DNA of 43,503 nt from the NCBI RefSeq assembly GCF_000429505.1, contig NZ_AUBZ01000037.1, positions 1 to 43,503 of the forward strand, in the 5' to 3' direction. The stretch comes from Aliagarivorans taiwanensis DSM 22990 (GTDB taxonomy: Bacteria > Pseudomonadota > Gammaproteobacteria > Enterobacterales > Celerinatantimonadaceae). Shown here in pieces: positions 7,947-18,831 of the stretch (positions within the stretch are counted from its first letter, which is position 1; each line of letters begins with the position of its first letter). Both the position numbers and the translations under genes were made by a program. Under the pieces are notes generated by a model that worked only from the letters and a program-made list of their open reading frames with translations, ran no database searches and was not told the origin of the DNA.

Positions 7947-10430
7947 TCAAGTTGTATAGTTGACGCTGTCGCCATTTAGCTCAGCGCCCATGCGTTGCTG
8001 CATAAACTGAATATTAGGATCGTCCAACAAACGCTGCTTAGCATGATCCAGACGCTTTAAGTGCAAGGCATGGCGCTGCTCAGCCGGGGTGCGTTGACTG
8101 GTATCTTCACCGATGGTGATGGCCAGCTCCATCGCCTTGCCATGCAACTGCGATAGCTGCTGGGTAAGCTCAGATAGCGAGCTAGGCTTTTGCAGGTGCG
8201 CACAGTCCGGTTTCAACAAGAGTTGCACCACGCTGCCTTCTACCCGCGACAGGCTGTGCCGGGCGATTTGCCGAGCAATCGGCCCCAAATGCATCTGCTC
8301 CACCCAAACTGCCCACTGGTCCAGATCTTCGCTGACCTGCTCAACCGGCCGCTGCGCTTGCACATCATGCGCTGCTTGTGCGGGTTTGTTGCGCTGGGCC
8401 ACAAACTGCTGAGCCGGAGTCAGCTGCTGGGTATCCAACGCAGCACTGCTCTGCTCCACCGCACTAACGGGTAGTTGCGGAGCAACACTCTCAGTAGCCT
8501 TCGCGCTGGCAGGTTCATCCCCTTCAGGCGGCCCACTGACCTCTAAGGTAGCAGCACGCGCCGCGCGCTGAGCCAGATCCGCAGCATCTACTGCTGCGTC
8601 TTCAGGCTTTTTTTCGCCACCTTCCTTAGCTCGAAGTTGGCTGCGCAGCTTAATCAAAGACTGGGTGTGCGAGGCGTCCAGTGAAGGACTGGCACCCTGC
8701 GGCTCATAGTGCTCCGCTTCAGCCTCCTGCTCCATTGCTGCAGCTTGCTGGGCCATAGCACTGTAGTAATCGTCGCTGCTGTCAGCAGCAGGCTCTACAG
8801 GCTCCGATGGTATTTGCGCTGGCTGGCTGTCTGCCGTTTGCGGCGCGGCTACCGACGGGGTATCGGCCGATGTTTGACTCACGGCTGCAGACTCAGCCGA
8901 TACTTGGCTCGCTGTTGCAGGCTTAGCCGCAGTAACGGGCGTTTCAACAAAGCCTTGCTGCTGGGCCTGCTCAACAATCTCTTGCTGCTCTTTCACGGCG
9001 CTGGCGACCAATGCCGCTTGCTCCGAGCTGTTAGTTTGCACAGGGCTGGCACCTTGAACGGACTCGCTTACAGCAGGAGCTGCTTCATTTGCTGCAGCCT
9101 TTGCTTGCGAGGCAGTGGCGTTAGCAGACTCGGCTTGAGGTGTTGGCGCTTGTTGAGCGCTGCTATTAACCGCGGGGCGCTCTACAGGCTTTGCCTGATC
9201 AGCAGGTTTCACATTCTTGGCACCGGCAAGCTTTTGCTTAAGCGCCTGCAGATGTTGATGCGGGCTCTCAGCTGAGCCGCTTTCGTTCATCACTCCAGCA
9301 ACAGAAGAACCAGTTACCGGCTGCTGCCCCGATGACTGGGCATCGCTTTGCCCCTGCTCGCTTAGCGCAGGCTCGAAGGCCAGCATCCGCAATACCGTCA
9401 TCTCAAAGCCGGAGCGTTGCGAAGGGGCGTACGCGAGGTCGCGACGGCCGGTGGTAGCAATCTGATAGAGCAGCTGAACCAGCTGAGCATCCACCACTTG
9501 CGCCAAGGCCACTAGGCTGTCATCGCAGCGCTCGGGCAACACCTTGGCCAGCGCCAATTGATGGAGCTGCTCGGCGAGCTGCTGGTGTAGGCTGTCAAAA
9601 TCCGGGGCGAGTTCAGATAGCTGGTCGACTTGGGCCAGCGCGGCGCTAGCATCGCCTTCAACCACAGCTATCAACAATTCGGTGAGCAAGATGGGATCTT
9701 GCTGCCCCAACAGCGCCAAGCAGTTATCACGACTCAACTCGCTACCGCTTTGCACCAAGGCTTGGTCACACAGGCTTAGCGCGTCACGCATGCTGCCGTC
9801 GGCGGCTTTGGCCAGCAGCGGCAATGCCTCGGCCTCGAAACCCAAGCCTTCTTGGGTCAACACGTGATTGAGCTGGTTGGCGATATCGTCTTGGCTGAGC
9901 GCTTTTAGCTGGAACTGCAGACAGCGCGACAGCACGGTAATCGGCAGTTTTTGCGGATCGGTGGTCGCCAGCAAGAACTTCACGTGCTCAGGCGGCTCTT
10001 CGAGGGTTTTCAACAGTGCGTTAAAGCTGTGGCGAGACAGCATATGCACTTCGTCGATCAGGTAGACCTTGTAGCGCCCTCGGGCCGGGCTGTACTGCAC
10101 GTTGTCGAGCAACTCGCGGGTGTCCTCAACCTTGGTACGCGAGGCCGCATCAATCTCGAGCAAATCTACAAAGTTGCCTTGGTCGATAGAGACACAGTTG
10201 CCACACACGCCACAGGGCTGACTACTCACCCCTTGCTCACAGTTAAGGCTTTTAGCGAAGATCCGCGCGATGGTGGTTTTGCCCACCCCGCGGGTACCAG
10301 AAAACAGATAGGCGTGATGCAGGCGTTGCTGATCAAGGGCGTTTACTAATCCAGCTAGTACATGCTGCTGGCCAACGACTTGCTCAAAACGCTGAGGACG
10401 CCATTTTCTGGCGAGGGCTTGGTGACTCAT
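7947..10430 (-). CDS. dnaX: DnaX, DNA polymerase III tau (and, by frameshifting, gamma) subunit
   Basis: Clamp-loader ATPase, 827 aa as tau (E. coli 643). The N-terminal AAA+ module has Walker A GTRGVGKT (about 45-52), a zinc module CEQG...CGVCGNC (about 64-79), DEVHML and the sensor/arginine-finger region LSRC. Domain III is followed by an unusually long Ala/Gln/Pro/Ser-rich linker (about residues 365-690). The C-terminal tau-specific domains (about 690-827) bind DnaB and the polymerase alpha subunit. Codons 606-608 hold an in-frame A-AAA-AAG slippery site; a -1 shift adds Ala and stops at TGA (8602-8604), giving a gamma form of about 609 aa. It follows apt by 11 nt. Confidence 0.97.
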   Translation of the reverse strand: MSHQALARKWRPQRFEQVVGQQHVLAGLVNALDQQRLHHAYLFSGTRGVGKTTIARIFAKSLNCEQGVSSQPCGVCGNCVSIDQGNFVDLLEIDAASRTKVEDTRELLDNVQYSPARGRYKVYLIDEVHMLSRHSFNALLKTLEEPPEHVKFLLATTDPQKLPITVLSRCLQFQLKALSQDDIANQLNHVLTQEGLGFEAEALPLLAKAADGSMRDALSLCDQALVQSGSELSRDNCLALLGQQDPILLTELLIAVVEGDASAALAQVDQLSELAPDFDSLHQQLAEQLHQLALAKVLPERCDDSLVALAQVVDAQLVQLLYQIATTGRRDLAYAPSQRSGFEMTVLRMLAFEPALSEQGQSDAQSSGQQPVTGSSVAGVMNESGSAESPHQHLQALKQKLAGAKNVKPADQAKPVERPAVNSSAQQAPTPQAESANATASQAKAAANEAAPAVSESVQGASPVQTNSSEQAALVASAVKEQQEIVEQAQQQGFVETPVTAAKPATASQVSAESAAVSQTSADTPSVAAPQTADSQPAQIPSEPVEPAADSSDDYYSAMAQQAAAMEQEAEAEHYEPQGASPSLDASHTQSLIKLRSQLRAKEGGEKKPEDAAVDAADLAQRAARAATLEVSGPPEGDEPASAKATESVAPQLPVSAVEQSSAALDTQQLTPAQQFVAQRNKPAQAAHDVQAQRPVEQVSEDLDQWAVWVEQMHLGPIARQIARHSLSRVEGSVVQLLLKPDCAHLQKPSSLSELTQQLSQLHGKAMELAITIGEDTSQRTPAEQRHALHLKRLDHAKQRLLDDPNIQFMQQRMGAELNGDSVNYTT
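8580..8627 (-). promoter_or_regulatory. dnaX programmed -1 ribosomal frameshift signal
   Basis: Three elements occur in order on the minus strand. First is an SD-like AAGGAAGG (8620-8627), ending 6 nt before the slippery heptamer. Next is the heptamer A-AAA-AAG (8607-8613), in the correct zero frame (codons 606-608). Eight nt further on is a 7-bp hairpin, CGCAGCA (8592-8598) with TGCTGCG (8580-8586) and a 5-nt loop. The -1 frame reads Lys-Lys-Ala-stop. This matches the layout of E. coli dnaX (Lys-Lys-Glu-stop). Efficiency cannot be judged from sequence. Confidence 0.88.
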
Positions 10431-10441
10431 TCAATTACCGC

Positions 10442-10987
10442 TTATTCGCCTTCGAAGGCAACCAGATGGGTTGGATTCACATCCAACGAGCGTAGCTTTG
10501 CTTCACCGGGCAGGTCTACCAGGTTAATCACAAATGCGGCATCTTCGATGGTGGCGCCCAAGCGGCGAACCAGTTTCACGGTGGCTTCTGCGGTACCGCC
10601 GGTGGCGATCAGGTCATCGATTAACAGTACCTTGTCATCGCTGGTAAGCGCATCTTGGTGGATCTCAAGCGTATCCATGCCGTATTCCAGCTCATAGCTT
10701 TCAGCCAGAGTCTGACGCGGCAACTTACCCGGTTTGCGAACGGGCACAAAGCCGATACCTAAGGCCAGAGCCAATGGCGCACCAAAGATAAAACCGCGCG
10801 CTTCGGTACCGACAATTTTAGTAATACCCGCGTTGCGGTAATGCTCTTCCCATTGGGAGATCACTAGCGCAAAAGCTTTTGGGTCTTCAATCAAGGAGGT
10901 GATATCACGAAACATGATACCGGGCTTAGGATAGTCTGGGATGGCTTTAATCGACTTAGCGATATAGTCCAAAGAGTCGCTACTCAT
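10442..10987 (-). CDS. apt: Apt, adenine phosphoribosyltransferase
   Basis: Purine salvage enzyme converting adenine and PRPP to AMP; 181 aa, cytosolic. It shows the [11 protein letters not shown] segment, [12 protein letters not shown] and the PRPP-binding loop [13 protein letters not shown]. The start ATG at 10985-10987 has GGAA 7 nt upstream; a TTG four codons earlier is also in frame. It leads the apt-dnaX-ybaB operon. A terminator-like hairpin ends only about 20 nt upstream of the start codon, so any transcript entering from upstream must pass it. Confidence 0.97.
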   Translation of the reverse strand: MSSDSLDYIAKSIKAIPDYPKPGIMFRDITSLIEDPKAFALVISQWEEHYRNAGITKIVGTEARGFIFGAPLALALGIGFVPVRKPGKLPRQTLAESYELEYGMDTLEIHQDALTSDDKVLLIDDLIATGGTAEATVKLVRRLGATIEDAAFVINLVDLPGEAKLRSLDVNPTHLVAFEGE

Positions 10988-11007
10988 GCAAAATTCCAAT
11001 TATTCAC

Positions 11008-11089
11008 AAAAAAGCCCATATAGGACGGATGGGCTTTGGCGTTGGTTAAACAAGAATTATCGCAAGATCCGGGGCTAATGCAAAGCCCA
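11008..11089 (-). promoter_or_regulatory. Attenuator-like leader upstream of apt (terminator with competing antiterminator)
   Basis: On the minus-strand RNA three segments can pair. Segment 1 is TGGGCTTTG (11081-11089), segment 2 is CAAAGCCCA (11030-11038), and segment 3 is ATGGGCTTT followed by a T-run (11011-11019, Ts to 11008). Pairing 2:3 forms a 9-bp intrinsic terminator. Pairing 1:2 is a perfect 9-bp alternative that would block it. Segment 1 can also fold locally (GGGCT at 11084-11088 with AGCCC at 11072-11076). A simple terminator for the upstream micro-ORF is the other reading. Confidence 0.55.
11056..11083 (-). promoter_or_regulatory. Possible sigma-70 promoter for apt
   Basis: TTGCAT (11078-11083), a 16-nt spacer, and GATAAT (11056-11061) on the minus strand. 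The -10 is strong and the -35 poor. Transcripts starting near 11049 would contain the terminator hairpin but not antiterminator segment 1. Confidence 0.4.
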
Positions 11090-11100
11090 AGGCACTCAAG

Positions 11101-11214
11101 CTATGACATTATCCCAAGTAAAGTCAGGCTAAGCGGCAAAGTGGGCAATAACAGTACAGCGATGAAGCCTAAGAAGTGGCCGAGATGATAGTTTTCTTTA
11201 AAATCCGTTTTCAT
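11101..11214 (-). CDS. 37-aa single-span membrane micro-protein (hypothetical)
   Basis: Not recognised. On the minus strand ATG 11212-11214 is preceded by AAGGAA 8 nt upstream. It encodes a charged, His-containing N-terminus (MKTDFKENYHLGHFLG), then a hydrophobic stretch rich in Leu, Pro and Thr, ending in GIMS and TAG. The second half is a plausible transmembrane helix of about 20 residues. It lies 73 nt after dusC on the same strand, and a terminator-like hairpin follows at 11011-11037. The good SD, the membrane profile and the downstream hairpin make it more credible than a random ORF; conservation would settle it. Confidence 0.5.
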   Translation of the reverse strand: MKTDFKENYHLGHFLGFIAVLLLPTLPLSLTLLGIMS

Positions 11215-11287
11215 AATAGTGTTCCTTTTCTGGGGCGCCAGTCTAACTAACCCGCGCCCGTAGAAACACCGAACAAAACTAGGGGTA

Positions 11288-12244
11288 TTACCCGCCTTGG
11301 GCGTTCAACAGATCGACAATCTGGGCACTCTCGCGCAGCACCCGCAGCTCTGGCCACAGCGCCTTCGCCTCTGGATAAACCTTATTGAGATAAGCAAACC
11401 ACTGTTTAATGCGATTCGGAAAGTACTTGCCCTTGTCGCCACGACACTCTAGCTGGGTGTAACGCAGCAGCAGCGCCATCACTTCCTGCCAAGTCATCGC
11501 CGGTGCATTGTACTTGACCACGTTGCCCAGGTTGGGCGTATTCAAGGCCCCACGCCCTAGCATGATGTCGCGGCAGCCGGTCACCTTGACGCACTCAAGG
11601 GCGTCCTGATGGCTCCAGATCTCGCCGTTAGCAACCACCGGGATGTTCACCTGCTCGCGCACCGCCGCAATGGCCGGCCAGTTGATGCGTTCAGCCTTGT
11701 AGCCACACATTTTGGTGCGCCCGTGTACCGCCAAAGAGCTGGCTCCGGCTTGCTCAACCGCAGCGGCGATATCGAAGCTCTCCTCGGCCGACTCCCAGCC
11801 TAAGCGGATCTTGGCTGATACCGGTAGCTCGCTTGGCACTACGCGACGCACGGCTTCGATAATATCGCGGATAAGGTTGGGGGTTTTCAAAAGCGCAGCC
11901 CCGCCACGGCTTTTGTTAACCAACTTGGCCGGACAACCAAAGTTGAGATCAATACCGGGCGAGCCCAATTCGATGGCGCGCAGCGCATTTTCGGCCAAGG
12001 CTTGTGGGTCTTGACCTAACAATTGGATGCGTACTGGCGTGCCAGCACTGGTCACACCACCTTGTTTTAACTCCGGCGATAGCTTGTAGAAGATATGCTC
12101 GGGCAGCAGGCAATCAACCACGCGGACAAACTCTGTAACACACAGATCGTAGTCGTTTATCTCAGTAAGTAGCTGGCGCATCAGCGGATCGAGTACCCCT
12201 TCCATTGGCGCCAGTGTGACGGTGTTTGGTGAGGTATTATTCAT
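11288..12244 (-). CDS. dusC: DusC, tRNA-dihydrouridine(16) synthase
   Basis: FMN enzyme reducing a uridine in the tRNA D-loop. 318 aa from MNNTSPNTVTLAPMEGV (E. coli DusC 315). Motifs seen are the FMN-binding APMEGV at the N-terminus, LNFGCPAKLVNKSRGGAALL with the catalytic Cys (about residue 98), VHGRTK, and VVANGEIW with IMLGRGAL for phosphate binding. The Dus-C subtype is assigned from overall likeness to E. coli DusC. A TTG eleven codons upstream is an alternative start. Neighbouring genes give no functional link. Confidence 0.93.
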   Translation of the reverse strand: MNNTSPNTVTLAPMEGVLDPLMRQLLTEINDYDLCVTEFVRVVDCLLPEHIFYKLSPELKQGGVTSAGTPVRIQLLGQDPQALAENALRAIELGSPGIDLNFGCPAKLVNKSRGGAALLKTPNLIRDIIEAVRRVVPSELPVSAKIRLGWESAEESFDIAAAVEQAGASSLAVHGRTKMCGYKAERINWPAIAAVREQVNIPVVANGEIWSHQDALECVKVTGCRDIMLGRGALNTPNLGNVVKYNAPAMTWQEVMALLLRYTQLECRGDKGKYFPNRIKQWFAYLNKVYPEAKALWPELRVLRESAQIVDLLNAQGG

Positions 12245-12371
12245 ATCCAATTGACTTCTATTGTTATTTGGTTGCAAAGCTTAGTTGATCTCGTTTTGAT
12301 TCAAGTCATAGCCGGGGTTTCAGGGCGCTGTTTATACTCCTGATCAAATGTAGATGCAATGGTGATATGCC

Positions 12372-12746
12372 GTGAATATCGCTAACTATCAGCAACGACT
12401 AGACCAGCAGCTAGTTGAGCTAAAAAATCAAATTATCCCGGTGCTTGTGGCGTCGCTGCCCAGACTCGCTCAGCAAAACGAGCAGGCGCTGTATGCCATG
12501 GAAACCACCGAGTTGATTGAGCTTGCCAGTCAACAACCGGTACTGGCGATCTATCGCCTGCTTGGCGACTTAAAGCGGGTTGACGCTGCGTTATGCCAAA
12601 TCGAGCTGGGGCTATTTGGCATGTGCTGCGATTGCGAGGAGCCCATCGAAGAGTCCTTGCTCGAAGCCGATCCCTGCGAGCAGCGCTGCAAGGCCTGCCA
12701 AAGCAAGTATCAGCTCCATCAACAGAGCCATCGCTATGCGCTGTGA
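12372..12746 (+). CDS. DksA/TraR-family C4 zinc-finger protein
   Basis: 124 aa, GTG start. The N-terminal about 75 aa form predicted helices (a DksA-like coiled coil), followed by a C4 finger: CCDC near residues 83-86 and CKAC near 106-109. The coiled-coil tip lacks the clear DxxDxA motif by which DksA acts on RNA polymerase, so a DksA-like transcription role is not assured; it resembles short stand-alone TraR/DksA proteins. Divergent from dusC, with its own terminator. Confidence 0.75.
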   Translation: MNIANYQQRLDQQLVELKNQIIPVLVASLPRLAQQNEQALYAMETTELIELASQQPVLAIYRLLGDLKRVDAALCQIELGLFGMCCDCEEPIEESLLEADPCEQRCKACQSKYQLHQQSHRYAL

Positions 12747-12766
12747 TGGCCCAAACGCTGGATGCT

Positions 12767-12796
12767 AAAAAGCCACCCTCATCAGGTGGCTTTTTT
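12767..12796. terminator. Terminator after the DksA-like gene
   Basis: AAAAGCCACC / GGTGGCTTTT with a 7-nt loop and a T-run on the plus strand. It is convergent with serS and probably serves both genes. Confidence 0.9.
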
Positions 12797-12824
12797 ATTG
12801 GTTGTTGCTTTTTTATTGGCTGTT
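12789..12824. repeat. 18-bp tandem duplication of the terminator tail
   Basis: GCTTTTTTATTGGTTGTT (12789-12806) is followed at once by a copy differing at one base (12807-12824). It duplicates the T-run of the preceding terminator. Confidence 0.85.
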
Positions 12825-12838
12825 ATTGCAGCGACGGC

Positions 12839-14185
<1,347 letters not shown>

Positions 14186-14283
14186 TCATAGGGCCAAGGC
14201 GAAAAATTTTATCAACTCGCGGGCACGATGCAAGCGAGCTGGGTACAAACCAATGATATTTCGTCGGTTGTGGGGCGAACTGG

Positions 14284-15618
14284 CTATTTTTTGTAGCGTT
14301 TAACCGAGCTATTGCGGTTAACCTGCTCCAAATAATCCAGTTTCTCTTTGATCTGCTTCTCGAGTCCCCGCTCGTTGGGTTGGTAGAAACGCAGATCTTG
14401 CAGCTGCTCAGGGAAGTAACACTCCCCGGCGGCGTAAGCATTCGGCTCATCATGGGCATAGCGATACTCTTGCCCAAAGCCCAGCTCGGCCATTAGCTTG
14501 GTGGGCGCGTTACGCAAGTGCACCGGCACGCCAATATCGCCATATTCTTTGGCGGCATTGCGAGCGGCTTTAAACGCGGTATACACCGCATTACTTTTGG
14601 CCGCGCAGGCCAAGTACACCACTGTTTGCGCAATCGCCCGCTCGCCTTCGGCAGGTCCGACCCGGGTAAAGCAGTCCCAGGCATTGATTGCCAATTGCAT
14701 GGCGCGCGGGTCAGCGTTACCAACATCTTCTGAGGCAATAGCCAAACAGCGGCGCGCTACCACCAGCGGGTCACCACCGGCTTCAAGAATACGGCAATAC
14801 CAAAACAGCGCAGCATCGGGCGATGAGCCGCGGATCGATTTGTGTAGTGCAGAGAGCAGATCGTAGTACTGATCGCCGCCCTTATCGATATGGCTATAAC
14901 GCTCACCCGCTACCTCGGCCAGTAGCTGCTTATTAAGATGCTTATGCCCGGCTTGTACTACCGCCAAGTCGCACATCATCTCCAGCAGGTTCAATGCACG
15001 GCGGGCATCGCCAGAGGCGATCTTAGCGAGCAGACTCAGGCATTCATCGTCGACAACGATCGCCTGCTCAGCCAATACCGGATCGTGCTGCACCGCGCGT
15101 TCCAGAAGGCTTAGGATATCCTCATCGCCGAGCTGCTTGAGCACATAGACCTTGGCACGAGACAACAGTGCGTTGTTGAGCTCAAAGGATGGGTTCTCGG
15201 TGGTGGCGCCGATAAACACCACGGTGCCGTCTTCCACATACGGTAGAAAGGCATCCTGCTGGCTTTTATTGAAGCGGTGCACCTCGTCGACGAACAATAC
15301 CGTGCGCCGGCCAACTTGCTGGTTCTGCTTGGCATTGGCGATGGCCTCGCGCACCTCTTTGATGCCGCCGGTGACCGCAGAGATCTTTTCCACCTCTGCA
15401 TTGGCGTTCTTGGCGGCAATCTCTGCGATGGTGGTTTTTCCGGTACCTGGCGGGCCCCACAGGATCATCGAGTGCAACTGGCCTTTGGAGATGGCCCGGT
15501 GCAGCGGCGTGTCGGCACCGAGGATATGCTGCTGACCTACATAATCCTCGATACGGGTGGGCCGCATACGGGCAGCCAGTGGGCGAAAATCCTCAGAGAA
15601 GTCTAGCGACAGGCTCAT
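14284..15618 (-). CDS. rarA: RarA (MgsA), replication-associated recombination ATPase
   Basis: AAA+ protein of the clamp-loader/RuvB superfamily acting at stalled forks with RecA and SSB. 444 aa (E. coli 447). Walker A is GPPGTGKTT (about 54-62), Walker [14 protein letters not shown] (about 109-121), sensor 1 [10 protein letters not shown] and arginine finger region [12 protein letters not shown]; the C-terminal tetramerisation domain follows. Its start overlaps the lolA stop by one base (TAATG), so it is translationally coupled in an ftsK-lolA-rarA operon. Confidence 0.97.
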   Translation of the reverse strand: MSLSLDFSEDFRPLAARMRPTRIEDYVGQQHILGADTPLHRAISKGQLHSMILWGPPGTGKTTIAEIAAKNANAEVEKISAVTGGIKEVREAIANAKQNQQVGRRTVLFVDEVHRFNKSQQDAFLPYVEDGTVVFIGATTENPSFELNNALLSRAKVYVLKQLGDEDILSLLERAVQHDPVLAEQAIVVDDECLSLLAKIASGDARRALNLLEMMCDLAVVQAGHKHLNKQLLAEVAGERYSHIDKGGDQYYDLLSALHKSIRGSSPDAALFWYCRILEAGGDPLVVARRCLAIASEDVGNADPRAMQLAINAWDCFTRVGPAEGERAIAQTVVYLACAAKSNAVYTAFKAARNAAKEYGDIGVPVHLRNAPTKLMAELGFGQEYRYAHDEPNAYAAGECYFPEQLQDLRFYQPNERGLEKQIKEKLDYLEQVNRNSSVKRYKK

Positions 15619-16223
15619 TAACGTTGGTCGTCCACAGCGGTTCCGTCGGGGATAACGAACTGAAAATCGCTAATTTGATAGTCGGGGCTGGTATTTAGAC
15701 CAGACAGCACGAACTCACTGCGTTGGCCGTTTTGCTCGATGATATCGAAGCGCTCCACCTGCTCTTGGCCATCGAGCTTCACCCAGAAGCGCGCTTGCAG
15801 TGCATCTTCTTTGCTGGTGAGCATATAGCCCTCGCCTTCTCGCTCGATGGCATATTGCTGCCAGGTGCTGTCGCGTTGATCAGAGAGCAACACAATCGGC
15901 GAATGCTCCACCGCACTGGTGGCATCCATAATGCTCACCTGCTCGATAAACGGACTGTAGTACCACAGCGTTGCGCCATCAGAGACAATTAAGTCATCTT
16001 CAGGAAAGGTCTGTTGCCAGCGCAGCTTGGCCGGCTTGGCCAGAAGCAACTCGCCTTCAGCTTGGTGTACCAAGTTGCCATCGATATCAATCACCCGCTG
16101 CTCAAAGTTGGCAGAGAACGCGTCAAAGCGCCCTAGCGCTTGCTTTAACTCAGCGGTGACATCGGCGGCCATGGCACCGGCGCTGCATGCTGCCAGCACC
16201 AATGCAGAAACAATCTTCTTCAT
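15618..16223 (-). CDS. lolA: LolA, periplasmic lipoprotein carrier
   Basis: 201 aa with a Sec signal peptide ([19 protein letters not shown], cleavage before ADVTAEL). It ferries lipoproteins from the LolCDE transporter to outer-membrane LolB. It has the [11 protein letters not shown] start of the mature fold, [17 protein letters not shown] and the conserved [11 protein letters not shown] strand. SD AGGT lies just before ATG 16223. It sits 8 nt after ftsK and overlaps rarA, an order conserved in gammaproteobacteria. Confidence 0.96.
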   Translation of the reverse strand: MKKIVSALVLAACSAGAMAADVTAELKQALGRFDAFSANFEQRVIDIDGNLVHQAEGELLLAKPAKLRWQQTFPEDDLIVSDGATLWYYSPFIEQVSIMDATSAVEHSPIVLLSDQRDSTWQQYAIEREGEGYMLTSKEDALQARFWVKLDGQEQVERFDIIEQNGQRSEFVLSGLNTSPDYQISDFQFVIPDGTAVDDQR

Positions 16224-16231
16224 ATCGTTAC

Positions 16232-18706
16232 CTAATCGAGTTTAACCGGGGGCGGCGCGAGAACTTCGCGGTTGCCGTTGTGCCCGGGAGAGCTAACCAC
16301 GCCTTGCATCTCCATCTGCTCGACGATACGTGCAGCCCGGTTGTAACCAATCCGGAACTGACGTTGCACACCGGAGACCGAGCCCCGGCGAGATTCTGTC
16401 ACAAAGGCGACCGCTTGATCGTAGAGCTCATCCAGCTCTTCATCGCCTTCGGCCTGCTCACCGGGCAGCAAGGCATCGGGGCCCGCTTCGCCGGAGAGGA
16501 TTTCATCAATATAGTTGGGCTCGCCGCGCTCTTTCCAGGCAGCAACCACCGCATGCACTTCGTGGTCATCGACAAAGGCCCCGTGAACACGGGTGGGTAC
16601 GCCGGTTCCTGCAGGCAAGTACAACATATCGCCCATACCCAGTAGTGTTTCAGCGCCTTGCTGGTCAAGGATGGTACGCGAGTCAATCTTACTCGATACC
16701 TGGAAGGCGATACGAGTTGGGATGTTGGCCTTAATCAGACCGGTGATCACATCCACCGATGGGCGCTGGGTTGCCAGCACCAAATGGATACCTGCGGCGC
16801 GGGCCTTTTGCGCAATACGGGCAATCAGCTCTTCCACCTTCTTGCCGACGATCATCATCATATCGGCGAATTCGTCGATCACCACGACGATGCTAGGCAG
16901 CTTCTCTAGATGCGGAGGCATCTCATCCATGCTATCGCCGGGCTTCCAGAGCGGATCAGCAATCGGAGTGCCGTTGGCGGCGGCGTCCAACACTTTCTGG
17001 TTGTAGCCTTTGAGGTTACGCACGCCAAGCGCCGACATCAGCTTGTAGCGACGCTCCATCTCACCGACACACCAGCGCAGGGCGTTAGCGGCCTCTTTCA
17101 TATCGGTGACTACTTCTGCCAATAGATGCGGGATCCCCTCGTAGACCGACAGCTCCAACATTTTGGGGTCGATCATAATCAGGCGCACATCGTCGGGAGT
17201 CGATTTATACAGCAAGCTGAGGATCATCACGTTCACCCCAACCGACTTACCCGAGCCGGTAGTACCCGCTACCAGCAAGTGCGGCATCTTGGCCAAATCG
17301 ACCACCACCGGCTGGCCGGCGATATCTTTACCCAGCACCATGGTCAGCGCAGACTTGCTGTTGTGGAATACCGGGTTGTCGATCACTTCGCTTAAGTACA
17401 CCACCTCGCGGTAGCGGTTTGGCAGCTCCAAACCAATCACCGATTTACCAGGAATTACTTCCACCACCCGCACGCTAATCGCTGACAACGCTCGCGCCAA
17501 ATCCTTAGACAAGTTAGAAATCTTGCTAACCTTGACACCCGGTGCGAGATCTAGCTCGAAGCGGGTAATCACCGGACCGGGATGCACCGCCACCACTTTT
17601 GCCTTCACTGCAAAGTCAGCCAACTTGGCTTCGACTAAGCGTGAGATATTGTCCAAATCTTCTTGCGAGATCGGGTTTTGCTGCTTGTCGGGGCGATCGA
17701 GCAGCGTCATCTCAGGTAGTGCCGGCAACTTTGGTTGGGCTTTAACGGGCGCGGTAGTAGCAGATGCCGCCGCTTTCACTTTGGGCTTGGCAACAGGCGC
17801 ATCGGACCCCATCAACTCATCCATCCCGACATGCTCACGCTCAAGCAAGATAGGCTCTTGAGGCTCACCTTCTTGCTCGTCGGCGGCATGCCAATCGTGG
17901 ATTGCATCCTCTGGAAGCTCTGGTGCCGAGTCAGTTAGCCAATTGTAGCTTTCATCACTACTCGCATCAGCAGTAGGCTGCGTGTCAAAGCTGGGCTCAT
18001 CTACCTGAACGGGCTCGGCGGAATCTGAGCTTGGCGCCTTGTTAAAATCGCGCATCAGCACATCATCGTGTTGCTCTTGCAGCTTTTTCTGGCGGCGCGA
18101 CTCTGGCATTTGCTTGACTCGTCCAACGCCACTAATCAACCCACCGCCGATGCGCTCAACAATGTGCACCCAAGACATACCAGTAAACAGGGTGACGCCA
18201 CAGGCAAGTAGCGCCAACAGAATAATGGTGGTACCCAACAAACCGAACACCGGTACCATCAGCAAAGCAAGGATGTCCCCCACTACACCTCCAGACGTGA
18301 AATAGAAGAAATCGTCAACGTTAATACTGGCAAGCGCAGTGCTAGATAGCAGGGTTAAGGTGAACCCGAGCACCCGCAGGCCAAGTGTGAAGAAATTAAG
18401 CTGTGCAACGGGACAGGGTCGCCAGAACAACGCCCACGCCAACAGCGCACAGATAAAGGGGGCAGAATAGCCGATGAAGCCGAAAGCAAACAATAAGATA
18501 TCTGCGGTATAGGCGCCAAAGGTGCCTGCCGCATTGTGAATATCCCCCTGCCAGGCGGTCTGAGACCAGCTTGGATCAGCAGGATTAAAGCTCACCAGAG
18601 CGATCATCAGGTAGATGCCTAACGCACCCAAGCATATCGCCCCTGCTTCTGCGAGGCGGCCTAGGCCGGATAGCCGATGATCAGCCTGATAAAACGGGTC
18701 ACCCAT
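16232..18706 (-). CDS. ftsK: FtsK, septal DNA translocase
   Basis: About 824 aa. The N-terminal membrane domain has four or five hydrophobic segments (about residues 20-195) that anchor it at the divisome. A short acidic linker (about 200-340) separates it from the RecA-like motor with Walker [14 protein letters not shown] and Walker [13 protein letters not shown]. The C-terminal gamma winged helix (about 755-824, [25 protein letters not shown]) reads KOPS and activates XerCD at dif. The linker is much shorter than in E. coli FtsK (1329 aa). The start MGDPFYQ is preferred to a GTG three codons upstream because of SD spacing. Leads ftsK-lolA-rarA. Confidence 0.97.
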   Translation of the reverse strand: MGDPFYQADHRLSGLGRLAEAGAICLGALGIYLMIALVSFNPADPSWSQTAWQGDIHNAAGTFGAYTADILLFAFGFIGYSAPFICALLAWALFWRPCPVAQLNFFTLGLRVLGFTLTLLSSTALASINVDDFFYFTSGGVVGDILALLMVPVFGLLGTTIILLALLACGVTLFTGMSWVHIVERIGGGLISGVGRVKQMPESRRQKKLQEQHDDVLMRDFNKAPSSDSAEPVQVDEPSFDTQPTADASSDESYNWLTDSAPELPEDAIHDWHAADEQEGEPQEPILLEREHVGMDELMGSDAPVAKPKVKAAASATTAPVKAQPKLPALPEMTLLDRPDKQQNPISQEDLDNISRLVEAKLADFAVKAKVVAVHPGPVITRFELDLAPGVKVSKISNLSKDLARALSAISVRVVEVIPGKSVIGLELPNRYREVVYLSEVIDNPVFHNSKSALTMVLGKDIAGQPVVVDLAKMPHLLVAGTTGSGKSVGVNVMILSLLYKSTPDDVRLIMIDPKMLELSVYEGIPHLLAEVVTDMKEAANALRWCVGEMERRYKLMSALGVRNLKGYNQKVLDAAANGTPIADPLWKPGDSMDEMPPHLEKLPSIVVVIDEFADMMMIVGKKVEELIARIAQKARAAGIHLVLATQRPSVDVITGLIKANIPTRIAFQVSSKIDSRTILDQQGAETLLGMGDMLYLPAGTGVPTRVHGAFVDDHEVHAVVAAWKERGEPNYIDEILSGEAGPDALLPGEQAEGDEELDELYDQAVAFVTESRRGSVSGVQRQFRIGYNRAARIVEQMEMQGVVSSPGHNGNREVLAPPPVKLD

Positions 18707-18763
18707 GACGTACACGTTCCTGAGATAACAGCTTTACAGGTCAAACTGTGAAAAACTGCATAA

Positions 18764-18792
18764 TAAAAACAAAACAAGCGGCTTAAGCCGCT
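18764..18792 (-). terminator. Terminator of lrp
   Basis: The near-perfect palindrome AGCGGCTTAAGCCGCT (18777-18792) is followed on the minus strand by TGTTTTGTTTTT. It lies 40 nt after the lrp stop and upstream of ftsK. Confidence 0.75.
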
Positions 18793-18831
18793 CGTTTCAA
18801 TGTAACAGAATTTTCAACTAGTTAAAACGCG

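Noticed and set aside
8709-9275. 188-codon plus-strand ORF opposite dnaX
   Set aside because: It is a shadow of the low-complexity dnaX linker; Leu/Arg/Cys-rich, no SD, no domain.
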